Source of the DNA: an uncultured Ruminococcus sp. | Lineage (GTDB): Bacteria > Bacillota > Clostridia > Oscillospirales > Acutalibacteraceae | Length of the DNA: 6,372 bases | Assembly: GCA_902797065.1 (NCBI GenBank) | Contig: CADBRK010000060.1 | Location: forward strand, 1-6,372 | Direction: 5' to 3' | Part shown: one piece after another, positions 1 through 5,745 of the stretch | Layout of the letters: every line of letters starts with the position of its first letter | How positions within the stretch are numbered: position 1 is the stretch's first letter | Position numbers and translations under genes: made by a program | The notes under the pieces: generated by a model | What the model saw: only the letters and a program-made list of their open reading frames with translations | Databases searched by the model: none | Told to the model about the DNA's origin: nothing

Positions 1-1
1 C

Positions 2-616
2 TTTGCTGTTTTCATTATAAATGATACCGGTGCGTCTGCACTCTCAAAATACGGTTCATCTGGTAATGAGGTCGTACAAATACAAAAGAAGCTTTCATCT
101 CTCGGCTACTACAGCGGCGCTATCGACGGGGTCTACGGTACTCAGACGAAAAATGCCGTAACACAGTTTCAAAAGGACTGCGGACTTACCGCAGACGGCA
201 TAGCGGGAAGCAAAACACTTACGTATCTCGGTTTGTCATCTTCCAATAACAATTACGGATACTCTCAGGGTGAGATTGACCTTCTCGCCCGAACCATCTC
301 TGCCGAAGCAAGGGGCGAACCTTACGAAGGGCAGGTTGCTGTAGGCGCTGTAATACTCAACCGTGTGGAACACCCGTCGTTTCCGAATACCATTGCGGGC
401 GTCGTGTATCAGAACGGAGCGTTCTCTTGTATGAATGACGGACAGTTCAACCAGCCTGTATCCGACAGCAGCAGAAAGGCTGCCGTTGACGCGATTAACG
501 GATGGGATCCTTCGGGCGGTGCTATATACTATTATAATCCTGTTACAGCAACAAGCAGATGGATAAGATCAAGACCTGTCATCACAACTATAGGAGCACA
601 TGTTTTCTGTTTATGA
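2..616 (+). CDS. sleB: SleB-type spore cortex-lytic enzyme, 5' end missing
   Basis: The reading frame is open from the left edge to the TGA at 614-616, so 204 C-terminal residues are visible. The first ~18 look like the end of a secretion signal (hydrophobic FAVFII, then an ASALS cleavage-like site). Residues ~21-77 form a peptidoglycan-binding repeat (NEVVQIQKKL, LGYYSGAIDG, YGTQTKNAVTQFQ, LTADGIAG). Residues ~88-204 are a Hydrolase_2 domain: AEARGEP (E102 and E106, one of which should be the catalytic glutamate), VGAVILNRV, FSCMNDGQF and the C-terminal IGAHVFC. Family knowledge: SleB is a lytic transglycosylase that degrades muramic-lactam cortex peptidoglycan during spore germination. The binding domain favours SleB over CwlJ, which lacks it. 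The TTG at 233 is inside the gene and is not a start. The usual partner ypeB is not directly downstream. No GC-rich terminator follows the stop. The family is secure; the role in germination is inferred. Confidence 0.93.
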   Translation, partial: FAVFIINDTGASALSKYGSSGNEVVQIQKKLSSLGYYSGAIDGVYGTQTKNAVTQFQKDCGLTADGIAGSKTLTYLGLSSSNNNYGYSQGEIDLLARTISAEARGEPYEGQVAVGAVILNRVEHPSFPNTIAGVVYQNGAFSCMNDGQFNQPVSDSSRKAAVDAINGWDPSGGAIYYYNPVTATSRWIRSRPVITTIGAHVFCL

Positions 617-662
617 GAATTTCATATTTATAGTTATTTCTGCTAAGAAAAAAAATAAAAAT

Positions 663-688
663 TTTATGTGTTTTTTTTGCGAAAAGTA
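663..688 (+). other. A+T-rich leader with two words shared with the next promoter region
   Basis: The gap 617-776 holds an A8 tract (648-655), a T8 tract (671-678) and two words that recur upstream of the gene at 2259: TTTATGTGTTT (663-673) and CGAAAAGTA (680-688). The second abuts the predicted -35 box. In the other gap the words lie at 2128-2138 and 2118-2126, in swapped order. They may be remnants of duplication or sites for a common regulator, but base composition makes chance matches possible. Confidence 0.3.
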
Positions 689-717
689 TTGTTTTTATTG
701 CGTTTCTCTTGTAAAAT
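689..717 (+). promoter_or_regulatory. Sigma-A-like promoter of the 420-aa membrane protein gene
   Basis: A TTGTTT -35 box (689-694) is separated by exactly 17 nt from a TAAAAT -10 box (712-717), 59 nt before the ATG at 777. Transcription would begin near 724. The TTGTTT/17/TAAAAT layout matches the promoter predicted for the paralogous gene downstream. It is predicted from sequence only. Confidence 0.6.
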
Positions 718-721
718 TATA

Positions 722-742
722 TTAGATATTTATCGTATCTAA
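722..742. promoter_or_regulatory. Inverted repeat at the predicted transcription start
   Basis: TTAGATA (722-728) and TATCTAA (736-742) are perfect 7-bp inverted arms around a 7-nt centre. The repeat starts at the expected +1, where a repressor operator or a 5'-end mRNA stem-loop would sit. The arms contain only one G-C pair, so a DNA-binding site is more plausible than a stable RNA hairpin. Chance occurrence in A+T-rich DNA cannot be excluded. Confidence 0.35.
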
Positions 743-776
743 CATTCTTAAATTTTTACAAGGGGGATCATTTCAT

Positions 777-2039
777 ATGAGCATTCCAAGCCAGTTGAGT
801 TTATCAAATACTCGCGGTACTTCTGTAGTAAAAAAGTACTTTTCAAAATTCACCATGCTTATTATCGCAGCTTTGGCTATCGCAGGCGTGGTTCTAAGCT
901 TTCTCTCGGGTGCTATGGCATCTTCGTTCTTATCATTTATTCTGTCGGCTGCCGTGGCAGTAATGCTTACAATGATCTATCTGACTTCAAGAGGCGGCGG
1001 CGGAAATCCGAAGATCTTCTTTGGAGTACTTCAGGCTTTGTCTATTGTTGAGCTTGTAGGAGTTATATTGGGTTCGCTCGCAGTTGTATTGGGTTCGTTT
1101 TTCCTGATAGCTTCCGCAAATACAATATTATCCTTTATTTTCAATAATCCCGACGACCCCTCGGCTCAGACTCTTGCTCAAACGATCAGTTCGATCACAA
1201 AAATTGATTTTTCACAGGGTCAGGAAGCTGTTCAGACTCAGTTGGATGAGCAAAAGATCGTGCTTCTGATCTTTATGATCATTATGATAGTAATCGCAGT
1301 TGTTGTTTCTATCTATATCAGCTCACAGACTACTTTCCTCAGCTCCTGCAGAAAGAGCAGCAAAGGAACTGCCGTATATTATGACGGAGCTTCTTCATAC
1401 GGTACTCTTTCTATCATTGTCGGAATCATCTATCTTGTTATGATCGTTGTGGCTTTCCTTTTCAGCAAATCTGATGAAACTATTGAAGGTTTAACCGATG
1501 AGACCAGCTCTCTGACTGCTTTGGCTGTAACACCTATGGCTCTTATTTCAAGCATTATTTCCGGTGTTTCTATACTTGTCAGAGGTTACTTTGCAAAGGG
1601 ATGGGTTAACTGGGCTAAAGAAAACCAGGCTTGGGTTGAAGACGGTAATACTGCAAGAAATACCGGCCCCGCAAGCTCAAACGCTATGAATACTTTCAAA
1701 TCAACACAGAGAAAGTCTAACGATGCTATCCATCAGAGTCAGGCTTACACCTATGGTACTGATGACGATAAAAAGGATACACACAAAAAATCCGAGTATA
1801 TCCCCGAGGAACTCCAGAACGATTATCCTCCACAGTATGATCAGAATATGGGCGGCATGATGAACGATCCGTTTATGGGCGATCCTTTTGCACAGCCTGT
1901 TCCGCAGAATCCTTACGGTCAGGATCCGTTTGCAGCTGATCCGTTTGCTGCAGATCCGTTTGCACAGCCTCCTATGGGCGGTAACCCTTATGGCGGTCCC
2001 AATCCGAACGATCAGGGATATAACAACGGAATGATGTAA
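777..2039 (+). CDS. Six-helix membrane protein with a cytoplasmic DPF-repeat tail, function unknown
   Basis: 420 residues. The ATG is preceded by AAGGGGG (760-766), 10 nt away. I do not recognise a family with a known function. Hydrophobic segments lie at about 26-45, 50-69, 80-122 (long), 161-182, 208-230 and 247-270. Basic residues before helix 1 (VVKK), after helix 2 (SR), at RKSSKG (192-197) and at RGYFAKGW after the last helix suggest six helices with both ends in the cytoplasm. The loops at ~123-160 and 231-246 are acidic or polar and would face out. Residues ~271-420 form a hydrophilic tail rich in N, Q, P, G and D, with five DPF triplets (from D364) and two NPY triplets, probably disordered. 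The protein is a diverged paralogue of the one encoded at 2259-3224, sharing VKxxxSK, IYxxSR, an F-x-N-P motif, FLxS and YGTxSII in the same order. The gene has its own promoter and terminator, so it appears monocistronic. A scaffold, transport or sensing role would be guesswork. Confidence 0.88.
   Translation: MSIPSQLSLSNTRGTSVVKKYFSKFTMLIIAALAIAGVVLSFLSGAMASSFLSFILSAAVAVMLTMIYLTSRGGGGNPKIFFGVLQALSIVELVGVILGSLAVVLGSFFLIASANTILSFIFNNPDDPSAQTLAQTISSITKIDFSQGQEAVQTQLDEQKIVLLIFMIIMIVIAVVVSIYISSQTTFLSSCRKSSKGTAVYYDGASSYGTLSIIVGIIYLVMIVVAFLFSKSDETIEGLTDETSSLTALAVTPMALISSIISGVSILVRGYFAKGWVNWAKENQAWVEDGNTARNTGPASSNAMNTFKSTQRKSNDAIHQSQAYTYGTDDDKKDTHKKSEYIPEELQNDYPPQYDQNMGGMMNDPFMGDPFAQPVPQNPYGQDPFAADPFAADPFAQPPMGGNPYGGPNPNDQGYNNGMM
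1866..1970 (+). repeat. Minisatellite-like repeats encoding DPF units
   Basis: GATCC[GT]TTT occurs at 1866, 1881, 1923, 1938 and 1953. The last three form a head-to-tail 15-bp array (1923-1967) with consensus GATCCGTTTGCWGCW, in frame and encoding D-P-F-A-A/Q. A larger unit also recurs: an 18-bp word ending in GCACAGCCT at 1881-1898 and 1953-1970, with one mismatch. Because the unit is a multiple of three, copy number can change without a frameshift. Confidence 0.85.
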
Positions 2040-2058
2040 TCATTATCAATTTAACATT

Positions 2059-2094
2059 AACGGCATGTCCATAATTCGGATGTGCCGTTTTTTT
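2059..2094 (+). terminator. Intrinsic terminator of the 420-aa membrane protein gene
   Basis: The stem ACGGCATGTCC (2060-2070) pairs with GGATGTGCCGT (2078-2088), 11 bp including two G-U pairs, around a 7-nt loop. An unbroken run of seven T follows (2088-2094). It begins 20 nt after the TAA stop and separates this gene from its paralogue. Confidence 0.9.
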
Positions 2095-2117
2095 ATGTTA
2101 TTATGATTATTTATTAC

Positions 2118-2138
2118 CGAAAAGTAATTTATGTGTTT
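2118..2138 (+). other. Shared upstream words before the second membrane protein gene
   Basis: CGAAAAGTA (2118-2126) and TTTATGTGTTT (2128-2138) are exact copies of words in the leader of the gene at 777. They lie between the upstream terminator and the predicted promoter. A7 (2141-2147) and T6 (2156-2161) tracts follow. Whether these words act in regulation is unknown. Confidence 0.3.
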
Positions 2139-2200
2139 GTAAAAAAACGTTCTGGTTTTTTGTTAGTTTTGATAAATTTATTTTTATTAGACTATTTCTA

Positions 2201-2229
2201 TTGTAATTTGTGTTGAAATCCTCTAAAAT
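2201..2229 (+). promoter_or_regulatory. Sigma-A-like promoter of the 321-aa membrane protein gene
   Basis: TTGTAA (2201-2206) is followed after exactly 17 nt by TAAAAT (2224-2229), 29 nt before the ATG at 2259, giving a short leader of about 23 nt. TTGAAA at 2213 is closer to consensus but only 5 nt from the -10 box, so it cannot pair with it. Confidence 0.6.
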
Positions 2230-2258
2230 AAAAGTGAAACAATTATTGAGGTGAGTCT

Positions 2259-3224
2259 ATGGATAACCGTTTTTTTACACCTAAGGACAATTACGAACGA
2301 AATTCAAACATGGTTAAACATTTTTGCAGCAAATCATTGGTGTTGGTGCTGATTATTCTGATGTTTGTAAACTTAGCTTCATCTATATACGTTATGTTTT
2401 CTCCGAACGGTGAATTCGGCACACTGCTTTTAAACATAGCATTTTCAAAATTTAATATTTCGCTCAATACAGATAACAGCTCGTTTTTCCCACTGTTGAA
2501 TATTCTTGCGAACGGTTTCTTTACTTTTTGTTTTATCAGTATTTATGTAAAGAGCAGAAATGAGGATTATGACAGTACTCCTCAAAACGGGATATATGCA
2601 TTGTACTTTTTATCTATGGGAGGTCTTGCATTATACGGCCTGTTATTCTTTCTTGTTTTGCTTTCTGTATTCGTTGTCATTTTTACAAATCCCGAATCAT
2701 TAAATCTGATCCCGGATCTGCTGAAGATGTCTGCCGAAGATATTAAGGCAAACAAGCTGAGTATAGTAATGATCATGGTTGCTTTTGAAGTCGTACTTCT
2801 TTTTAAGCTTTGGATCACTCAGGCTCAGGCAGATTTTTTGAAATCCATAAAAACAAGTCTGACGGACAGCGTACCAAAAAACAAAGGCGCCCATACTTAC
2901 GGCACATTCAGTATTATAATAGGAATTGTTCTTTTGTGTTATGCAGCCGTAACAACTTTTCTGTACTACTGTTACAAAGAAGCGTTCAGCGGACTTGGTA
3001 TCAAAATAAGCGATCTGTATATTTTTATCAGTCTGGTTCTCGCGTATGTCAGAGGATTAATACCGATAATTATAGGTATCCTGGCATATTCTTATTCTAA
3101 CATCGTTGAAGATACGAATACTTACGGTACGCTTTACACCGATTACGGCACAATAGGAGAAGCGGTTGATCCTAATTCACAGCGAAGGTCTTTCTCGTCT
3201 TCCGCAAACAAGTTTATAAGATAA
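2259..3224 (+). CDS. Six-helix membrane protein, short-tailed paralogue of the preceding gene product
   Basis: 321 residues, with the ATG placed by a strong GAGGTGA site (2248-2254). Hydrophobic segments lie at about 28-47, 76-97, 112-142, 168-187, 213-238 and 252-278. The N-terminus (VKHFCSK, 19-25), the SR at 99-100 and the SVPKNKG loop are basic, giving the same six-helix, ends-in topology as the upstream protein. Shared landmarks are VKxxxSK, IYxxSR, F-x-N-P (142-145), FLxS (193-196) and YGTFSIIIGI (214-223). FLxS and YGT are 21 residues apart in both proteins. Differences: the loop between helices 1 and 2 is about 27 residues longer, and the tail is only about 43 residues, with two more YGT triplets and no DPF repeats. 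It has its own promoter, so the pair is probably not strictly co-transcribed. No known family recognised and no function assigned. Confidence 0.87.
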   Translation: MDNRFFTPKDNYERNSNMVKHFCSKSLVLVLIILMFVNLASSIYVMFSPNGEFGTLLLNIAFSKFNISLNTDNSSFFPLLNILANGFFTFCFISIYVKSRNEDYDSTPQNGIYALYFLSMGGLALYGLLFFLVLLSVFVVIFTNPESLNLIPDLLKMSAEDIKANKLSIVMIMVAFEVVLLFKLWITQAQADFLKSIKTSLTDSVPKNKGAHTYGTFSIIIGIVLLCYAAVTTFLYYCYKEAFSGLGIKISDLYIFISLVLAYVRGLIPIIIGILAYSYSNIVEDTNTYGTLYTDYGTIGEAVDPNSQRRSFSSSANKFIR

Positions 3225-3227
3225 CTT

Positions 3228-3266
3228 TTCCCCCTCGTTTCTGAGGGGGAATTATTTAAATTATTT
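3228..3266. terminator. Hairpin between convergent genes
   Basis: TTCCCCCTC (3228-3236) pairs perfectly with GAGGGGGAA (3243-3251) around a 6-nt loop, 3 nt after the stop at 3222-3224. On the + strand the following tail (TTATTTAAATTATTT) is U-rich but interrupted, so it mainly serves the membrane protein gene. The - strand copy lacks a U tract, so it would stop the convergent DUF1846 transcript only weakly, or through pausing or 3'-end protection. Confidence 0.8.
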
Positions 3267-4745
3267 ATGATAAAGCTTATCCGATTCATAAACCGGTTCG
3301 CATGTAAGGTCAACACCCAATCTGCGGAATATATCCATGTCCTCCTGTGAAAGGATGACCGATGAATGTACCTGCGTACCTTTCAGATTTGGTACCTGCT
3401 CCAGGGCACGCTTTGCATTATCGTCATTCTCGGCGCTTACGGATAACGCGATCAGAACCTCGTCTACATGCATTCTGGGATTCTGGTTTTTCATGACCTT
3501 CGTCTTAAGCTTCTGGATCGCTTCTATGACCTCTTTTGAAAGCAGCAGTACATCGTCGTCTATACCTGCCAGCACCTTTATTGCATTCAGCAGCATCGAG
3601 CATACGGCGCCGAGGAGCGGCCCTGTCTTTCCGGTGACAATCCTGCCGCTGTTAAGCTCTATACCTGCGACGGGGTTTTCATAATTCTCCGCAAAGTCAT
3701 TAACAACCTTTGCAACAACTCTGTCATCCTTGCTTAAGCCCATTCTGTTCAAAAGCATTTCTATCTTCTTAACTTCTTCCAATGCAAGACCTGTCTGCTT
3801 ATTCTTTTGCAGCGCAGCGTAGTATCTTCTTATAATTTCCTGCTTTGAAGCTTCGCAGACAACATCGTCATCAGTTATCGCAAAGCCTACCATATTTACT
3901 CCCATGTCCGTCGGGGATTTATAAGGCGATTCTCCCGAGATATGCTGGAAGATCGCATTGAGTACCGGGAACACTTCAACATCTCTGTTATAGTTTACAG
4001 TTGTTTCTCCGTAAGCCTGCAAGTGCCAGGGGTCTATCATATTAACATCATTCAGATCGGCTGTAGCGGCTTCGTACGCAAGGTTAACGGGGTGCATCAG
4101 AGGAATGCTCCAGACAGGGAATGTCTCGTATTTTGCATACCCTGCTTTGATACCTCTCTTGTTGTCATGATAAAGCTGAGAGAGACACGTCGCCATTTTA
4201 CCGCTTCCGGGTCCCGGCGCGGTAACCACGATCAGCGACCTTGAAGTCTCTATATACTGGTTCTTTCCGAAACCTTCTTCACTTACGATATAATTCGGAT
4301 TAGAAGGATACCCTTTGATCGTATAATGCAGATAAACTTTTATTCCGAGGTTTTCAAGACGTGCTTTGAATTTATCTGCGGACGGCTGAGAATTATACTG
4401 CGTAATAACAACGCTTCCGACATACAAACCTATCTCCGTAAGCTTGTCGATCAGTCTGAGAATGTCCATATCATATGTAATGCCTATGTCGCTTCTCATT
4501 TTATTCTGTTCTATAGCAGAGGCATTTATCGCAAAGATGATCTCCGTCTGATCTTTTAGCTTGAGCAGCATCCTGACTTTACTGTCCGGCTTGAACCCGG
4601 GCAGTACACGCGACGCATGATAATCGTCAAACAGTTTACCGCCGAATTCCATATACAGCTTACCGCCAAAGCTGTCTATTCTTTCTCTGATCTTCTCCGA
4701 CTGGAGTTTTAAATATTTTTCATTATCGAAGCCTACCCTGTTCAT
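3261..4745 (-). CDS. DUF1846 family protein
   Basis: 494 residues, the usual full length for DUF1846 (about 500). The ATG has AAGGAA (4759-4764, read on the - strand) 13 nt upstream plus a GA-rich stretch in between. The start MNRVGFDNEKYL, the block YMEFGGKLFDDYHASRVLPGF (31-51), the segment SDIGITYDMDILRLID (85-100), TQYNSQPSA and the segment from VVTAPGPGSGK to LYHD (173-194) are typical of the family as I know it. GPGSGK (178-183) resembles a nucleotide-binding P-loop, but the family has no established biochemical activity that I know of. There is no signal peptide or membrane segment, so it should be cytoplasmic. The gene lies 94 bp after the HAD hydrolase gene with its own promoter in the gap, and converges on the membrane protein gene with a 36-bp space. 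The family is secure; the function is unknown. Confidence 0.93.
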   Translation of the reverse strand: MNRVGFDNEKYLKLQSEKIRERIDSFGGKLYMEFGGKLFDDYHASRVLPGFKPDSKVRMLLKLKDQTEIIFAINASAIEQNKMRSDIGITYDMDILRLIDKLTEIGLYVGSVVITQYNSQPSADKFKARLENLGIKVYLHYTIKGYPSNPNYIVSEEGFGKNQYIETSRSLIVVTAPGPGSGKMATCLSQLYHDNKRGIKAGYAKYETFPVWSIPLMHPVNLAYEAATADLNDVNMIDPWHLQAYGETTVNYNRDVEVFPVLNAIFQHISGESPYKSPTDMGVNMVGFAITDDDVVCEASKQEIIRRYYAALQKNKQTGLALEEVKKIEMLLNRMGLSKDDRVVAKVVNDFAENYENPVAGIELNSGRIVTGKTGPLLGAVCSMLLNAIKVLAGIDDDVLLLSKEVIEAIQKLKTKVMKNQNPRMHVDEVLIALSVSAENDDNAKRALEQVPNLKGTQVHSSVILSQEDMDIFRRLGVDLTCEPVYESDKLYHK

Positions 4746-4788
4746 TACTCTCTCTCTTTTCCTTAATATTTGCTAAAAATACCTTTTT

Positions 4789-4828
4789 ATTATATCACAA
4801 ATTATAACAGTAAATCAACCTGTTGCAA
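4789..4828 (-). promoter_or_regulatory. Two overlapping promoters for the DUF1846 gene
   Basis: Read on the - strand. Option 1: TTGCAA (4823-4828), 16 nt, then TATAAT (4801-4806) with an extended -10 TG one base before it. Option 2: TTGATT (4813-4818), 18 nt, then a second TATAAT (4789-4794). Both -10 boxes are perfect matches to consensus. AACAG (4806-4810) and CTGTT (4820-4824) form a short inverted repeat across the spacer of option 1. The promoters lie just beyond the stop of the upstream HAD gene. Confidence 0.7.
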
Positions 4829-4839
4829 GAAGTTTTATA

Positions 4840-5676
4840 TCATAAATCTCGATGTATATTATTCTCGTTCAGAATTTTTATCAATGCATTGGAAATGCCG
4901 TCACTGTCGTTATCATCTGTTATATATGATGCTTTGGCTTTTATTTCCACAGGTGCATTTCCCATAGCGTAAGAGTTTTCAAAGTTTGACAACATCTCTG
5001 CGTCGTTATAATCGTCACCGAAAACTGCGCATTCGTTTTTTTGCAGTCTCAATGCTTTTCTTATAGTTTCGGCACCGTTATATTTACTCGATGTTGACGC
5101 ATTGATCTGTATGACCTTTCCCTCATCTGTCAGATAAAGTGAAGCTTCTTTTCCACATACTTTTGAAATAATGTTGACAACTTCGTTTGAAAGCTTATTC
5201 AAGCCATCATAGTACCCTCCGTCAAAAATAAGCAGCTTTATTACATCTCCGAGAGGACAGTTTTCCGTTGAAAAGACCTTTCCTTCTTCCAATCCCCAAA
5301 GCCGTTGTTCTTCTATCGGAATACTCTTATTAAAAGCATGAATATTATTCTTCATTTGTACAGCTATGTATATATTGGGATAATCTTTCAAAGCTTCGAG
5401 AATATTTCTGACTGTGTTTTCGGAAACAAAATTATATATACGCTCGTTTCCTATTTCTATAACTGCACCGTTGCAAAAAACTCCGCCTTCAAACAACGAC
5501 TTGATCTCTTCTCCGAATTTCAAAGTATCTCTGCACTTGGGCAGCCGCGCTGTTGAAATAAACAGGCTTATACCGTTATTTCTGCACTTTTTAAGATATA
5601 CAACGGATTTATCCTGTATTTTTTTATTGCTGTCAAGCAAAGTTCCGTCAAGATCGAAAAATATAGCTTTTATCAT
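4840..5676 (-). CDS. Cof-type HAD-IIB family hydrolase
   Basis: 278 residues from the ATG at 5676, the expected size for Cof-type phosphatases. HAD motifs are complete: motif I DLDGT (nucleophile D8, acid/base D10), motif II IST (S41/T42) followed by AR, the motif III lysine in SSKYNG (K198), and motif IV GDDYND (220-225), which supplies the Mg2+-binding acids. The ending AMGNAPVEIKAKA...DGIS is typical of the family. The cap domain lies between about residues 75 and 185. Family members dephosphorylate sugar phosphates, nucleotide phosphates or cofactors; the substrate cannot be read from the sequence. The frame extends upstream to a GTG at 5700, but AGAGGTG at 5682-5688 sits 5 nt before the ATG and MIKAIFFDLDGT is the normal family start. 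The gene follows serS after a terminator, with no clear promoter in the short gap, so some expression may come from readthrough. Confidence 0.93.
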   Translation of the reverse strand: MIKAIFFDLDGTLLDSNKKIQDKSVVYLKKCRNNGISLFISTARLPKCRDTLKFGEEIKSLFEGGVFCNGAVIEIGNERIYNFVSENTVRNILEALKDYPNIYIAVQMKNNIHAFNKSIPIEEQRLWGLEEGKVFSTENCPLGDVIKLLIFDGGYYDGLNKLSNEVVNIISKVCGKEASLYLTDEGKVIQINASTSSKYNGAETIRKALRLQKNECAVFGDDYNDAEMLSNFENSYAMGNAPVEIKAKASYITDDNDSDGISNALIKILNENNIHRDL

Positions 5677-5681
5677 TTCAT

Positions 5682-5688
5682 CACCTCT
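5682..5688 (-). promoter_or_regulatory. Ribosome binding site fixing the HAD gene start
   Basis: AGAGGTG on the - strand is 5 nt before the ATG at 5674-5676. It lies inside the extension that would begin at the GTG at 5698-5700, so it argues against that longer start. Confidence 0.85.
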
Positions 5689-5700
5689 CTGTTTAATCAC

Positions 5701-5735
5701 AAAACGGCAGCTGCCCGTAACGCATACTGCCGTTT
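5701..5735 (-). terminator. Intrinsic terminator after serS
   Basis: On the - strand AAACGGCAG (5727-5735) pairs with CTGCCGTTT (5702-5710), 9 bp, with a 16-nt loop, followed by a short U run (UUUUG). It starts 10 nt after the serS stop. The large loop and short U run suggest incomplete termination, which would let some transcript continue into the HAD gene. Within it, GGCAGCTGCC (5706-5715) is a perfect 10-bp DNA palindrome. Confidence 0.75.
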
Positions 5736-5745
5736 CTTTTCTTAA

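Noticed and set aside
233..616. A free-standing 127-residue hydrolase starting at TTG 233
   Set aside because: The frame continues upstream without a stop through a peptidoglycan-binding repeat and the end of a signal peptide to the left edge, so 233 is internal.
648..678. A8/T8 hairpin as the terminator of sleB
   Set aside because: The pairing is almost purely A-T with an A+T-rich loop, so it would not form a stable terminator; it is more likely curved or flexible promoter DNA.
1866..1967. DPF triplets as eukaryote-like endocytic adaptor motifs
   Set aside because: In eukaryotes DPF binds AP2 appendage domains, but there is no sign that this bacterial protein meets such a partner; the match is a three-residue coincidence.
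2142..2161. AAAAAAC/GTTTTTT hairpin as a regulatory RNA element
   Set aside because: The arms are homopolymeric with one G-C pair and lie upstream of the predicted promoter, so they would not be in the transcript.
2582..3100. Open frames on both strands overlapping the 321-aa membrane protein gene
   Set aside because: They overlap a well-supported gene with its own ribosome binding site and homology to its neighbour, and their translations show no domain-like pattern.
3337..4559. Three + strand open frames opposite the DUF1846 gene
   Set aside because: They are antisense shadows of a conserved full-length protein gene.
5677..5700. GTG start at 5700 for the HAD protein, adding eight residues
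   Set aside because: The ribosome binding site lies inside this extension and directly serves the ATG at 5676, which gives the standard HAD N-terminus.
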